From contig NZ_CP016094.1 of the NCBI RefSeq assembly GCF_001746835.1, forward strand, positions 3,115,501-3,179,500: 64,000 nt of DNA, read 5' to 3'. The stretch comes from Lacunisphaera limnophila. Its GTDB lineage: Bacteria > Verrucomicrobiota > Verrucomicrobiia > Opitutales > Opitutaceae. Positions 1 through 8,735 of this stretch are shown in pieces. Made by a program: the position numbers and the translations under genes. Each line of letters starts with the position of its first letter. Position 1 is the stretch's first letter. The notes below the pieces were generated by a model that saw only the letters and a list, made by a program, of their open reading frames with translations, ran no database searches and had not been told where the DNA came from.

Positions 1-476
1 AGGTGCCGCAGACCCTGCTGGTGCGGCCGGGCCGGCGCCTGGAGCCGCTCGGTCTGACCCTCCAGCGCTTCGACGTGCGCAAGATTGCCATCGAGAGTGA
101 CGCCCCTGGCCCGGTCTACGATATCGCGGCGCAGGCCGTCCTGCTGGATGAGCAGACCGGGGCCGAGGTGCTGCTCGACAGTCGCGAGACGAAATTCACC
201 GACACCCCGCTGGCGGTTTTCCAGGCGCCGGACGGCAAGGGGCCCGCGCGCGAGTTGCAGGCCGGCGACAGCTTCAGCGATTCCGACGCCACCTACCGGA
301 TCGAACGCATCCAACTCGATCCGCCTGAGGTCATCGTCGCCCGGAGTACGCCCGGCCTGGCCGTGCCGGAAACAAGAATCCTCCGTCCGTCGGGCCCCAC
401 CCCGGAGCACATGGCCGCGCGGCCGAAGCCCTTGGTTGCTCCCGCCACCCGTGGGGTCGCCGCCCATGGCCAGTAA
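1..476 (+). CDS. Pilus-system associated protein, 5'-truncated (Amuc_1099 position)
   Basis: The frame is open at the left edge of the window, so the N-terminus is missing; a GTG at position 3 is internal or an artefact. The visible 157 residues carry no recognised catalytic motif; they end in a Pro/Arg-rich tail after a segment rich in short beta-type stretches (around residues 85-115). The stop lies six bases before the secretin start, so the two genes are almost certainly co-transcribed. In Akkermansia the gene directly before the Amuc_1098 secretin is Amuc_1099, a pilus-like assembly component; by position this may be its equivalent, perhaps a periplasmic PilP-like lipoprotein or adaptor. 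That name rests on synteny only, not on a sequence match I can demonstrate. Confidence 0.5.
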   Translation, partial: VPQTLLVRPGRRLEPLGLTLQRFDVRKIAIESDAPGPVYDIAAQAVLLDEQTGAEVLLDSRETKFTDTPLAVFQAPDGKGPARELQAGDSFSDSDATYRIERIQLDPPEVIVARSTPGLAVPETRILRPSGPTPEHMAARPKPLVAPATRGVAAHGQ

Positions 477-482
477 CTTTGC

Positions 483-2654
483 ATGAACCCTCCCGTCCGT
501 CGCCTTGTCCAGTTGGTCGCCCTCCTCGCGTTCGCCTCGTTGCAGGCGGCCTCACCGGTCACGCCCGTGATGCCCGAGGCGCAGGTCCAGCTTATGGCGG
601 AGGCGCTACATGCCCGTGATTCCGGGGATACCGCCACCGCCCGGGCAAAACTCGAGGCCTTGCTCGCGCTCAGTCCGGGCAATGAGACGGCCCAGGGTCT
701 CTTGGCCGGATTGAACGGGACCCCGACCAAGACGGTGACGGTGATCGGCGGGACGGTGACCCCGGCCGCGCCCGAGGGGGAGCCGGAAGTGCATGCGCTG
801 GTGGCCCAGGGGCGCAGCCAGTATCTGGCCGGGGATCCGGTCGCGGCGGAGCAGACCTTCCGCGCCGTGCAGCAGCGGGAGGAGGATAATGCCGACGCCG
901 GCTATTTTTTAAACCGCATCGCGGATGAGCGGAACCGCTCGCGCGGCCAGATGCTGACCGAGGTGGATCAGGCCTGGCGCCGGCCCGCCGTCACGGGTGA
1001 TGGTCCGGGGCTGGCTGCGGCCGACAACGCGATTTCCCCCGTCTGGGCGCGGCTCAATGCCATCGTGCTCCCCGAGGTGAATTTCAGCGGCATGGAACTC
1101 AGCCGGGTGGTGAACACCCTGAGCGTGATCTCGGCCGAATTTGATCGCACCGGGGCGGAGCCGAAGGGCGTGAACATCGTGCTGCTCGACCCCGCCGGCA
1201 CCAATCCGGCGGTCAGCATCACGCTGCGCAACCTGTCGCTCAAGCGCGTGCTGGACTTCATCACGGGCGCGGCGGGTTACCAGTACGAGGTGCAGGCCGA
1301 TGCCGTGGTCGTGCGCCCCGGCGGCGACCAGACGGCCTTGGACACACAGTTTTTCCCGGTCTCTCGCTCCACCGTGCTGCGGATGACCGGCCGGCCCCCG
1401 GGGCCGCCGAACGGGGAGAGCGCCGCTCCCGTGGCCGTCGAGACCGAGGGCCAGTCGATCCGCAGCTTCCTGCAACTCGCCGGCGTCAGCTTCGAGGCCG
1501 TGCCGGGCAGCACCCTCGCCTTCGACGGGTCGCAGCTGATCGTCACCCAGACGCCGCGCAATCTCACGCGGATCCGCAACATCCTGACCCGGTACCAGAA
1601 CGTGCGACAGGTGGAGATCGAGGCCAAGTTCATGGAAGTGCAGGAGGGCGCGCTGGAGGAGCTGGGTGTGCAATGGAACCTGGCCACCCGCGCCACGGCG
1701 CTGAACGCCACCCAGGCCGAATACACCACCGGTTCGGGCATCACCCGGTCGCTGGCCGATGCCTTCAAGAACGCCACCTCCTCGCAGCAGATCTCCATCT
1801 CGGGCGAGGGCCAGCCGCCGGGTGGGCTGAATCTGCCCGCGTCCGCCCCGACGATCCCCGGCGGCGTCCTGCTGGGGGCCGGTGCCGCCCCGCTGGCCAA
1901 TATCACCGGCATCATCGGTGACTTCGATGTCAACGCCATCGTGCGCGCCCTCGCGCAGAAGAGCGGTACGGAACTGCTCAGTGCGCCGAAGCTCACGGTG
2001 CTCTCGGGCAACCCAGCCACCATCACTGTCGCCCAGGAGCTGCGTTATCCGCAAAGCTACGGCCAGATCCAATCGCAGGTCGGTACCGGCAGCCTCTCCG
2101 GTGGCGGCTCGGCCGGGGTCTCCATCACCTCCGGCACACCGCAGGAATTCACCACGCGCAACGTCGGCGTCGAGCTACGCGTCACGCCCACGGTGGAGGA
2201 GGACGACCACAGCGTGAGCCTCGACCTCAACCCGAAGGTCACGGAGTTCGAGGGTTTCGTAGAATACGGCGGACCGAGTGTCGCGATCTCGGGCGGCACG
2301 ACCGTCACCGTGCCCCCGGGCTTCTACCAGCCGATCTTCGCCGTGCGCGAGGTCAGCACACGGGTGACCATCTGGGATGGCGCCACGCTGGTGATGGGCG
2401 GCCTCACCCGCGAGGAGGTGAAGAAGGTGGACGACAAGGTGCCCGTGCTGGGCAGCATGCCGATCATCGGCCGGCTCTTCCGCAGTCAGGGTGAGAGCTC
2501 GCAAAAGCGGAATCTGCTGATCTTTGTCACTGCGAATCTCGTCAATCCCGGCGGCGCGCTGAAAAAGCAGGCGGTGGCCGGGACGCCGAGCGGAAGCCTT
2601 TACCAGAACCCGACGGTCGTCACCCCGGCGGGCGCGGTGCCGCGTAAGGAATAA
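483..2654 (+). CDS. Type IV pilus/type II-like secretin (Amuc_1098 family)
   Basis: A 723-residue outer-membrane secretin. Residues 1-22 form a signal peptide (Arg-Arg followed by a Leu/Ala-rich core). Residues about 35-150 look like TPR-type helices. Residues about 195-275 form an STN-like N0 domain, with 'NLSLKRVLDFI' typical of it. The N1 region with a 'RQVEIEAKFMEVQE' stretch follows, and the C-terminal secretin domain contains 'VGVELRVTPTV' and 'VPVLGSMPIIGRLFRS', the family's signature. Verrucomicrobial secretins of this layout are annotated as Amuc_1098 family type IV pilus outer membrane proteins. The multimeric pore would let a pilus or exported substrate cross the outer membrane. 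It is the last visible gene of the operon; the reverse-strand PEP-CTERM gene follows. Start ATG 483 has no good Shine-Dalgarno sequence but gives a clean signal peptide. Confidence 0.88.
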   Translation: MNPPVRRLVQLVALLAFASLQAASPVTPVMPEAQVQLMAEALHARDSGDTATARAKLEALLALSPGNETAQGLLAGLNGTPTKTVTVIGGTVTPAAPEGEPEVHALVAQGRSQYLAGDPVAAEQTFRAVQQREEDNADAGYFLNRIADERNRSRGQMLTEVDQAWRRPAVTGDGPGLAAADNAISPVWARLNAIVLPEVNFSGMELSRVVNTLSVISAEFDRTGAEPKGVNIVLLDPAGTNPAVSITLRNLSLKRVLDFITGAAGYQYEVQADAVVVRPGGDQTALDTQFFPVSRSTVLRMTGRPPGPPNGESAAPVAVETEGQSIRSFLQLAGVSFEAVPGSTLAFDGSQLIVTQTPRNLTRIRNILTRYQNVRQVEIEAKFMEVQEGALEELGVQWNLATRATALNATQAEYTTGSGITRSLADAFKNATSSQQISISGEGQPPGGLNLPASAPTIPGGVLLGAGAAPLANITGIIGDFDVNAIVRALAQKSGTELLSAPKLTVLSGNPATITVAQELRYPQSYGQIQSQVGTGSLSGGGSAGVSITSGTPQEFTTRNVGVELRVTPTVEEDDHSVSLDLNPKVTEFEGFVEYGGPSVAISGGTTVTVPPGFYQPIFAVREVSTRVTIWDGATLVMGGLTREEVKKVDDKVPVLGSMPIIGRLFRSQGESSQKRNLLIFVTANLVNPGGALKKQAVAGTPSGSLYQNPTVVTPAGAVPRKE

Positions 2655-2689
2655 TAAACATCGAGGCAATCTACCGGCGGCCGCCGCCG

Positions 2690-3823
2690 TTAGGCCCGGT
2701 TGGCTGGGGCGGAACCGTCCGGGCGACGGCGCCACATCCGGGCGCCGAAGGCGAGCAAGCCGCAGAGTGCGGCCCAGCCGGCGGGCTCGGGGATGGCCTG
2801 CAGGTAGGTCAGCTGGCCACCGCCGTCGAGGTAGAGCAAGTGAGCGGTGGCACCGTCATCCACGAGGAGTGGCGCAGTGCCGGCGAGCGGGGAGGCGAGG
2901 TAGCTCACGGCGGCGGTGGTGGTGCCATCCCACTGCATCAGGTTTCCGGAGGAGGAGAACACGACCAGGGAATGGTCCGCGCCGTTGACGCTCAGGCCGC
3001 TGGCGGCGCCGAGGTTGACGGCGCCGTTCCAAGTCGTGCCGTCGAAAACGGTGGCGTAGGCGTTGCCGCCGTTGAGGTACCCGAAGAGGCCGCCCGACGC
3101 GTTGAAAAAGAGGCCGCCGTCCGGGAGTACCATGTCGAAACCGTTCCAGCTGGCGCCGGCCGAGGCGTTCGAGGCGAAGCCCGAGGTGGTGATGCCTTTG
3201 TCGGACCAACTGGCGTTGCCCCCCCAGTTGTTGATTTCGTAGGCTAGGCGGTAGCCGGCGGCGTGGGGCGACGCGGCTAGGACGCCCTGATGGTAGTAGT
3301 TGCCGCTCCCGGAGTCGTACCAGCCGTAGGCGAGGTTGGTGAATCCGCCGCCCCAGCCGCTGCCCGTGTTGGTCGCCAGATCGAGTGAACCGCGGCCACC
3401 GGTGCCGGAGCCGTTCGTCAGCAGATACATGGCGCCCGAGCTGTCGGTGCGGAGCTGGACCTGGAAGGAGCCGTTGATGTTACCAAGGTCGGCGCCGGAC
3501 CAGCCCGAGCCGGAGTTGGCGCTGACGTTCACGTTGTTGCCGACCAGGTAAGCCACGTTGAGTCCCCCGGTCCCGGTGGTGATTGACGGCGCCGTGCCCG
3601 CGCCGAGCAGGCTAGCCGCGGACCACCCGGCCTCACCATAGCCCTTGGCCGTGACGTAGATGTTGCCGGCGGACTCATAGGCCACGAAGGTGGTGCCGCC
3701 GCTGATGGTAGCGTCAAAGCTGACGGCCGAGGGGGCGACGACGGTTTGCTGGGCCCACTGGGCCCGGACGGACACGAGCGGCAGGAGGCCAAGCACGAGC
3801 CAACAACGGAGGGGAAAGTTCAT
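2690..3823 (-). CDS. PEP-CTERM sorting-domain protein
   Basis: A 377-residue secreted protein. An N-terminal signal peptide (residues 1-18, ending VRAQ) is followed by a Gly/Ser/Asn/Trp-rich body with repeated short beta-strand motifs reminiscent of a propeller-like or jelly-roll surface protein. The C-terminus reads IPEPAGWAALCGLLAFGAR then Arg-rich residues, which is a canonical PEP-CTERM tripartite signal: PEP motif, single transmembrane helix and basic tail. Such proteins are processed by exosortase (EpsH/XrtA-type) and often belong to the extracellular matrix. No exosortase gene lies in this window. The frame extends upstream to 3961, but the start at 3823 is chosen because it begins the signal peptide. 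The gene converges with the secretin (35-bp gap), so it is a separate transcript. Its specific function is unknown. Confidence 0.85.
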   Translation of the reverse strand: MNFPLRCWLVLGLLPLVSVRAQWAQQTVVAPSAVSFDATISGGTTFVAYESAGNIYVTAKGYGEAGWSAASLLGAGTAPSITTGTGGLNVAYLVGNNVNVSANSGSGWSGADLGNINGSFQVQLRTDSSGAMYLLTNGSGTGGRGSLDLATNTGSGWGGGFTNLAYGWYDSGSGNYYHQGVLAASPHAAGYRLAYEINNWGGNASWSDKGITTSGFASNASAGASWNGFDMVLPDGGLFFNASGGLFGYLNGGNAYATVFDGTTWNGAVNLGAASGLSVNGADHSLVVFSSSGNLMQWDGTTTAAVSYLASPLAGTAPLLVDDGATAHLLYLDGGGQLTYLQAIPEPAGWAALCGLLAFGARMWRRRPDGSAPANRA

Positions 3824-4026
3824 GGGAGTGGGGCTGGGCGGAAGGACAGGAAACCGGGCGGCCGCGGGGAAGATTTTCCTTTTTAGCCGAAAACGTCCGA
3901 CGCGTCTCCGCATCCCTTGGGAAACCGGGCGGCGGGGTCTCCGCATTTTTTGCGCCGTCACCGCCGCGACGGCCGGGGAAAACTGAAATTGGTTTACGGC
4001 CCGCGGTATTCCGCTTTGGTCGGGCC

Positions 4027-4911
4027 ATGGCGAAATGGCTCTTGGTCGACGGCTACAACATGGCGTTCCGCGCGTTCTACGGGATGCCCGAGCTCACGCG
4101 GGCGGACGGGTTTCCCACCGGGGCGCTGCACGGCTGGGTGAAGACGATGTGGCGGCTGCAGGACCAGGAGAAGCCTGACGCGATGGTGGTGTTTTTCGAT
4201 CTCGGCGGCTCGCAGGACCGCCTGGCCTTGCACCCCGAATACAAGGCACAGCGCAAGGAGACGCCCGAGCCACTGGAGAAGCAGATACCCGTGATCAAGG
4301 AGCTGACGCGCGCGATGGGGCTGGTGGGCGTGGAACTGGACGGGGTGGAGTCCGACGATCTGGTCGCCGCGCAGGCGCGGACCCTGGCGGCCGACGGGCA
4401 CGAGGTGTTGATCGTCAGCGCCGACAAGGATTTTGCGCAGTGCGTGGATGACCGGATCAAGATCCTGCTGCCCCCGCCGACGGCCAATCCCAAGCTCGGC
4501 TGGCGGGTGCTCGACGCGGCGGGCGTGCGCGAGAAATTCGGGGTGCCGCCGGAGCAGATCGCCGAATACCTCGCCCTGATCGGCGACACGTCGGACAATA
4601 TTCCCGGCATCAACGGCGTCGGGCCCAAGACGGCGGCGAAGTGGTTTGAGGAATTCAAATCTCTCGAGGGCATCATCGCCGGCGCGGCCGGCCTGAAACC
4701 CGATCGGTTCCGCGAAGCAGTGGCCCAGAACGCCGACCGGCTGCGGTTGAATTTGAAACTCACGACCCTCAGCGGCCGGTCGCCGCTCCCGGCGGTCCCG
4801 CGGGGCGAGCCCCAGCCGGCGAAGCTCTTGCCCCTGCTGGTGGCGATGGAAATGAAATCCACCCTGGCCGAGGCGGAGAAGCGCTACACGGGACAGACCG
4901 AGTTATTCTGA
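4027..4911 (+). CDS. Stand-alone 5'-3' exonuclease (PIN/FEN, Pol I N-domain type)
   Basis: A 294-residue protein equivalent to the 5'-nuclease domain of DNA polymerase I but without polymerase domains. Metal-binding acidic residues are visible: D8 in 'LLVDGYN', the 'FFDLGG' strand, 'DGVESDDLVA', 'SADKDF' and 'GDTSDNIPG'. The last is followed by the helix-hairpin-helix 'INGVGPKTAAKW', which binds DNA. It would remove flaps or RNA primers during replication and repair. Length matches stand-alone bacterial family members (about 250-300 residues). The start at 4027 puts the first catalytic Asp at the expected position 8. A 75-residue protein follows after 58 bp on the same strand. Confidence 0.87.
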   Translation: MAKWLLVDGYNMAFRAFYGMPELTRADGFPTGALHGWVKTMWRLQDQEKPDAMVVFFDLGGSQDRLALHPEYKAQRKETPEPLEKQIPVIKELTRAMGLVGVELDGVESDDLVAAQARTLAADGHEVLIVSADKDFAQCVDDRIKILLPPPTANPKLGWRVLDAAGVREKFGVPPEQIAEYLALIGDTSDNIPGINGVGPKTAAKWFEEFKSLEGIIAGAAGLKPDRFREAVAQNADRLRLNLKLTTLSGRSPLPAVPRGEPQPAKLLPLLVAMEMKSTLAEAEKRYTGQTELF

Positions 4912-4969
4912 GGGCGGGGGAGGGGCGGTCGGTCTTGCCAAACCGGCCGGCGGGAGCACACTCGCTGGC

Positions 4970-5197
4970 ATGAGCAATTCCGACTTGGATAAGAAGGAGG
5001 CCATGCTCGAGATCATCGCCAAAGTGGGGCGGGAACGGGCCATTGACCTCGTGATGCAGTCCTACAACACGGAGCTCCTGACGTCGCTCCTGAACCGGCT
5101 CGAAGAAGGCAAGGCGAGCATGATTGGCGGCTACAAGCGGCGCGACCACCTGACGGATGCCATGAAGAGCGTGCGCGAGGTCTGCGAGCTGGCTTAA
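4970..5197 (+). CDS. Small hypothetical protein (75 aa)
   Basis: A short, charged, mainly helical protein with no signal peptide or membrane segment. 'AKVGRERAIDLVMQSYNTELLTSLLNRLEEGKASMI' looks like two amphipathic helices with a basic turn, and the C-terminus is again helical. I do not recognise the family. Base usage matches its neighbours and the codon choice is ordinary, so it looks like a real gene. It lies 58 bp after the 5'-3' exonuclease on the same strand and may share its transcript. A hairpin-pair repeat begins about 30 bp beyond its stop and may protect or end the mRNA. Confidence 0.6.
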   Translation: MSNSDLDKKEAMLEIIAKVGRERAIDLVMQSYNTELLTSLLNRLEEGKASMIGGYKRRDHLTDAMKSVREVCELA

Positions 5198-5223
5198 GCC
5201 AGAGTAACGCCAATCTGCTTTAA

Positions 5224-5290
5224 GTAGGGGCCAGTCTCAGACTGGACTTGTCTGGACGAACGCAGGGGCCGGTCGGAGACCGGCCCTACG
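5224..5290 (+). repeat. REP-like double hairpin, copy A
   Basis: Two perfect stem-loops lie side by side. The first is CCAGTCT-C-AGACTGG at 5231-5245. The second is GGGCCGGTC-GGA-GACCGGCCC at 5266-5286, followed by TACG. The same two-hairpin layout, in the same orientation, recurs at 44471-44515, and a degenerate inverted relative lies at 10472-10499. The position between convergent gene ends is typical of repetitive extragenic palindromes. No transposase is nearby. Confidence 0.75.
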
Positions 5291-6025
5291 TCAGGCGGCG
5301 GGCGGCTCGAAGATGTAGCCGATGCCGTGGACAGTCTTGAAGCAGTCGAGGGAGATGCCGTTTTTGCCGAAGGCCGCGCGGACCTTCACGATGTACTGGT
5401 CGAGCGAGCGGCTGCGGATGTCGGCGTGGATGCCCCAGACGGAATGGATGAGCTCCTTGCGCGTGATCACCACGTTGCGGTGGGTGTGGAGGTAGGCGAG
5501 GATGCCGAGTTCCTTGCGGCCGGTCTTGAGGGTGGTGCCGTTGGGGAAACCGATCTCGAGGCGCTCCGGATGGATCTGCGCCCCGAGGAACTCAAAGGGA
5601 CCGTCGGTCGTGCGGACGTTCTTGGTGACGTTGAAATCGGCGTGGGACTCGGTGCGGCGCAGCACGGCGCGGATGCGGGCGATGAGCTCGTTGTAGCTGA
5701 AAGGCTTGGTGATGTAGTCATCGCCGCCCATGTTCAGGCCCTGGATCTTGGACTCGTCGTGCGCGTTCGCCGTGAGGAAGATAACGGGCGTGGTGATGTC
5801 CTGGTCCTTGAGCTGTTTCATCAACTCGAAGCCCGAACCGTCGGGGAGGTTGACGTCGAGGAGCAGGAGGTTGGCGAAGTTATGCTGCAGGAAGCGCAGG
5901 GCCGGCACGGAGCGCGGGTAGATCTGCACATTCATGCCCGCCTCCTCCAAGTGTTGGGCGATGATCTTGGAAAGTTCGACTTCGTCTTCGACCACGACGA
6001 TGAGGGGACGGGGTTCGGCGCACAT
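5291..6025 (-). CDS. OmpR/PhoB-type response regulator (orphan)
   Basis: A 244-residue two-component regulator. The receiver domain (about residues 7-125) has the acidic pocket E13-D14, the phospho-acceptor D57 in 'LLLLDVNLPDGSG', T85 and K107 in 'DDYITKPF'. A linker leads to a C-terminal winged-helix DNA-binding domain (about residues 145-240) with 'GRKELGILAYLHTHRN', 'ELIHSVWG' and the wing 'KTVHGIGYIFE'. No histidine kinase gene is adjacent, so the partner is elsewhere. The gene is divergent from aguB; the 133-bp gap holds a perfect palindrome and a 10-bp tandem repeat that could be its binding site. Autoregulation and control of aguBA are inferences from this layout. Confidence 0.92.
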   Translation of the reverse strand: MCAEPRPLIVVVEDEVELSKIIAQHLEEAGMNVQIYPRSVPALRFLQHNFANLLLLDVNLPDGSGFELMKQLKDQDITTPVIFLTANAHDESKIQGLNMGGDDYITKPFSYNELIARIRAVLRRTESHADFNVTKNVRTTDGPFEFLGAQIHPERLEIGFPNGTTLKTGRKELGILAYLHTHRNVVITRKELIHSVWGIHADIRSRSLDQYIVKVRAAFGKNGISLDCFKTVHGIGYIFEPPAA

Positions 6026-6078
6026 AGACAGAGTGGATTGAGAGGAGAGGGACTGGTACCCTTTTTACAATTCGCCCG

Positions 6079-6108
6079 GGCTTTGTCAAAGCCTACTTAA
6101 GCCTATCT
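6079..6108. promoter_or_regulatory. Operator-like palindrome and tandem repeat
   Basis: GGCTTTG-T-CAAAGCC (6079-6093) is a perfect 7-bp inverted repeat. It overlaps a direct repeat AAGCCTACTT/AAGCCTATCT (6089-6108) with exact 10-bp spacing. OmpR/PhoB-type regulators commonly bind direct repeats spaced by about one helical turn. The site sits between the divergent regulator gene (start 6025) and aguB (start 6159). A TAGAAT at 6116-6121 could be an aguB -10 element, but no good -35 is visible. Confidence 0.5.
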
Positions 6109-6158
6109 GAGGGCATAGAATACTTGTCATTCCCGGGCTGGGAACCTTCGCTGCCCCC

Positions 6159-7034
<876 letters not shown>

Positions 7035-7037
7035 GCC

Positions 7038-8081
7038 ATGGCCGTGAAAAAAACGCCCGCCGCGCTCGGCTTCCGGATGCCGGCCGAGTGGGAGCCGCAG
7101 GAGGCCGTGTGGCTGTCGTGGCCGCACAACCACGCGACCTGGCCCGGGCAGTTCCGGCCAATTCCGTATGTGTTCGCCGAAATCGTGCGGCAGATCAGCC
7201 GGTTTGAGGCAGTGCGGATCAATTGTGCCGCCGCGCTTCAACCGCGCGCGAAGCGCCTGTGTGCCAAAGCCGGGGCGGACATGAAGCGCGTGACCTTCTA
7301 CAATCACCCGACGAACGACGCATGGTGTCGCGACCATGGCCCGATCTTCGTGAAGCATGATCGCACGGGCGAGGTGGCGGTGACCGATTGGGTGCACAAT
7401 GCTTGGGGCGGCAAGTACCCGCCCTACGACCTCGACAACCTCATTCCGCCCAGCATCGCCCGGAAACTGAAACTCCGCCGGTTTGAAAACGATCTGGTGC
7501 TCGAAGGCGGCTCGATCGACGTAAACGGGGCCGGCCTGCTGCTCACGAGCGAGCAATGCCTGTTGAATCCGAACCGCAATCCGCACCTGACGCGGGCGCA
7601 GATCGAGCAAAATCTCCGGGACTACCTGGGCGTGAAGCAGGTGCTGTGGGTGGGCGAGGGGATCGTGGGCGACGACACGGACGGGCACATCGATGACATC
7701 ACGCGATTCTTCAAGGCCGACGGTTTCATCACCTGCGTCGAACCCCAGCAGCGCGACCCCAACCACCGGTTGCTGGCCGAGAATCTCGAGCGGCTGCGTG
7801 GTTTCCGCACGCCGGGGGGGCGCAAATTTGAAATCGTGGAACTGCCCATGCCAGCGCAACTCGCTTTCCGCGGGCAGCGGGTGCCGGCCAGCTACGCGAA
7901 TTTCCTGATCATCAACGGGGCCGTGCTCGTGCCGCAGTTCCGGCAGCCGAAGCGCGACGCCGCCGCCTGCGCGATCATCGGGAACTGTTTCCCCGGCCGG
8001 GAGGTCATTCCCATCGACTGCTATCACCTGATCTGGGGTCTCGGCACCCTGCACTGCATTTCGCAACAACAGCCGGCCTGA
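7038..8081 (+). CDS. aguA: Agmatine deiminase
   Basis: A 347-residue member of the PPAD/guanidino-group-modifying superfamily. Diagnostic motifs are 'MPAEWEPQEAVWLSWPHN' near the N-terminus, 'NDAWCRDHGPIF', 'LEGGSIDVNG', 'DTDGHIDDITRF' and the C-terminal 'LHCISQQQP' holding the catalytic Cys at residue 340. It hydrolyses agmatine to N-carbamoylputrescine and ammonia, supplying AguB. It starts 3 bp after aguB and ends 4 bp before a lipoprotein gene, so all three are probably one transcript. Length and motif order are normal. Nothing indicates a catabolic aguD-type (antiporter) operon, so the role here is putrescine synthesis. Confidence 0.95.
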   Translation: MAVKKTPAALGFRMPAEWEPQEAVWLSWPHNHATWPGQFRPIPYVFAEIVRQISRFEAVRINCAAALQPRAKRLCAKAGADMKRVTFYNHPTNDAWCRDHGPIFVKHDRTGEVAVTDWVHNAWGGKYPPYDLDNLIPPSIARKLKLRRFENDLVLEGGSIDVNGAGLLLTSEQCLLNPNRNPHLTRAQIEQNLRDYLGVKQVLWVGEGIVGDDTDGHIDDITRFFKADGFITCVEPQQRDPNHRLLAENLERLRGFRTPGGRKFEIVELPMPAQLAFRGQRVPASYANFLIINGAVLVPQFRQPKRDAAACAIIGNCFPGREVIPIDCYHLIWGLGTLHCISQQQPA

Positions 8082-8085
8082 AACC

Positions 8086-8541
8086 ATGAAAACCCTCCCG
8101 CTTCTGGCCGCCTTGGCCGCCCTGCTATTCGCCGGCTGTGAATCCACCTCGTTTTCCGACCGCTTCGAGACCGTGCCGCCGCAGGTGCAGTCGGTGCCAG
8201 GTGAAGTCGAGGAAGTCTACTTCGCGGCCCAAAAGGCCTTCAAGCGGTTGGATTTTGTGCTGACGCGCTCGTCCATGGGCCGCGTCGAGGCGGCGAGTGC
8301 CATCAGGACCAGCGAGACCTTTGGTGACTCCCGGCAGATGATCGCCCGGCTCAAAATCACCCAGGGTGAGGCCGGCCAATCCGAGGTGGCCCTGAGCCTG
8401 ACCGAGGAGGCGGTCAGCGCCTCGATGGGCGGGACGCGGCAGCAGGGGCTGCGGGACCATGGCTTCTACCAGCTCTATTTCGCTACGCTGCAGCAGGTTT
8501 TGGTGGAGCGGGCGACGGACCGGGCGGTCGAGAAAAACTGA
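8086..8541 (+). CDS. Putative lipoprotein, function unknown
   Basis: A 151-residue protein with a short N-terminal signal and lipobox 'LLFAGC' (lipidated Cys at residue 18), so it should be processed by Lgt and LspA and anchored in a membrane. The mature part shows alternating strands and helices ('EVYFAAQKAFKRLDFVLTRS', 'LRDHGFYQLYFATLQQVL') without a motif I can name. It begins 4 bp after aguA and is presumably co-transcribed, but nothing in the sequence links it to polyamine chemistry. It may simply be carried on the same transcript. A short gap with no clear signal separates it from rpsA. Confidence 0.8.
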   Translation: MKTLPLLAALAALLFAGCESTSFSDRFETVPPQVQSVPGEVEEVYFAAQKAFKRLDFVLTRSSMGRVEAASAIRTSETFGDSRQMIARLKITQGEAGQSEVALSLTEEAVSASMGGTRQQGLRDHGFYQLYFATLQQVLVERATDRAVEKN

Positions 8542-8735
8542 TTATTCTCTTGCCGGGCGGAGGGGGATCGGGGACTTTTTGCCCCTTACGCGGCGTTCTT
8601 AGGTCAGGCCGGTGTTGCCGCACGCTCCCACCGGCTTGTCAGACAGTCCAACCCTCAACCAGCGGATCCGCAAGGATCCACCCCGGATTGCCGGACGTGC
8701 CGGAGCACGCGGCCGACTTTCCGAACATCGTCATC

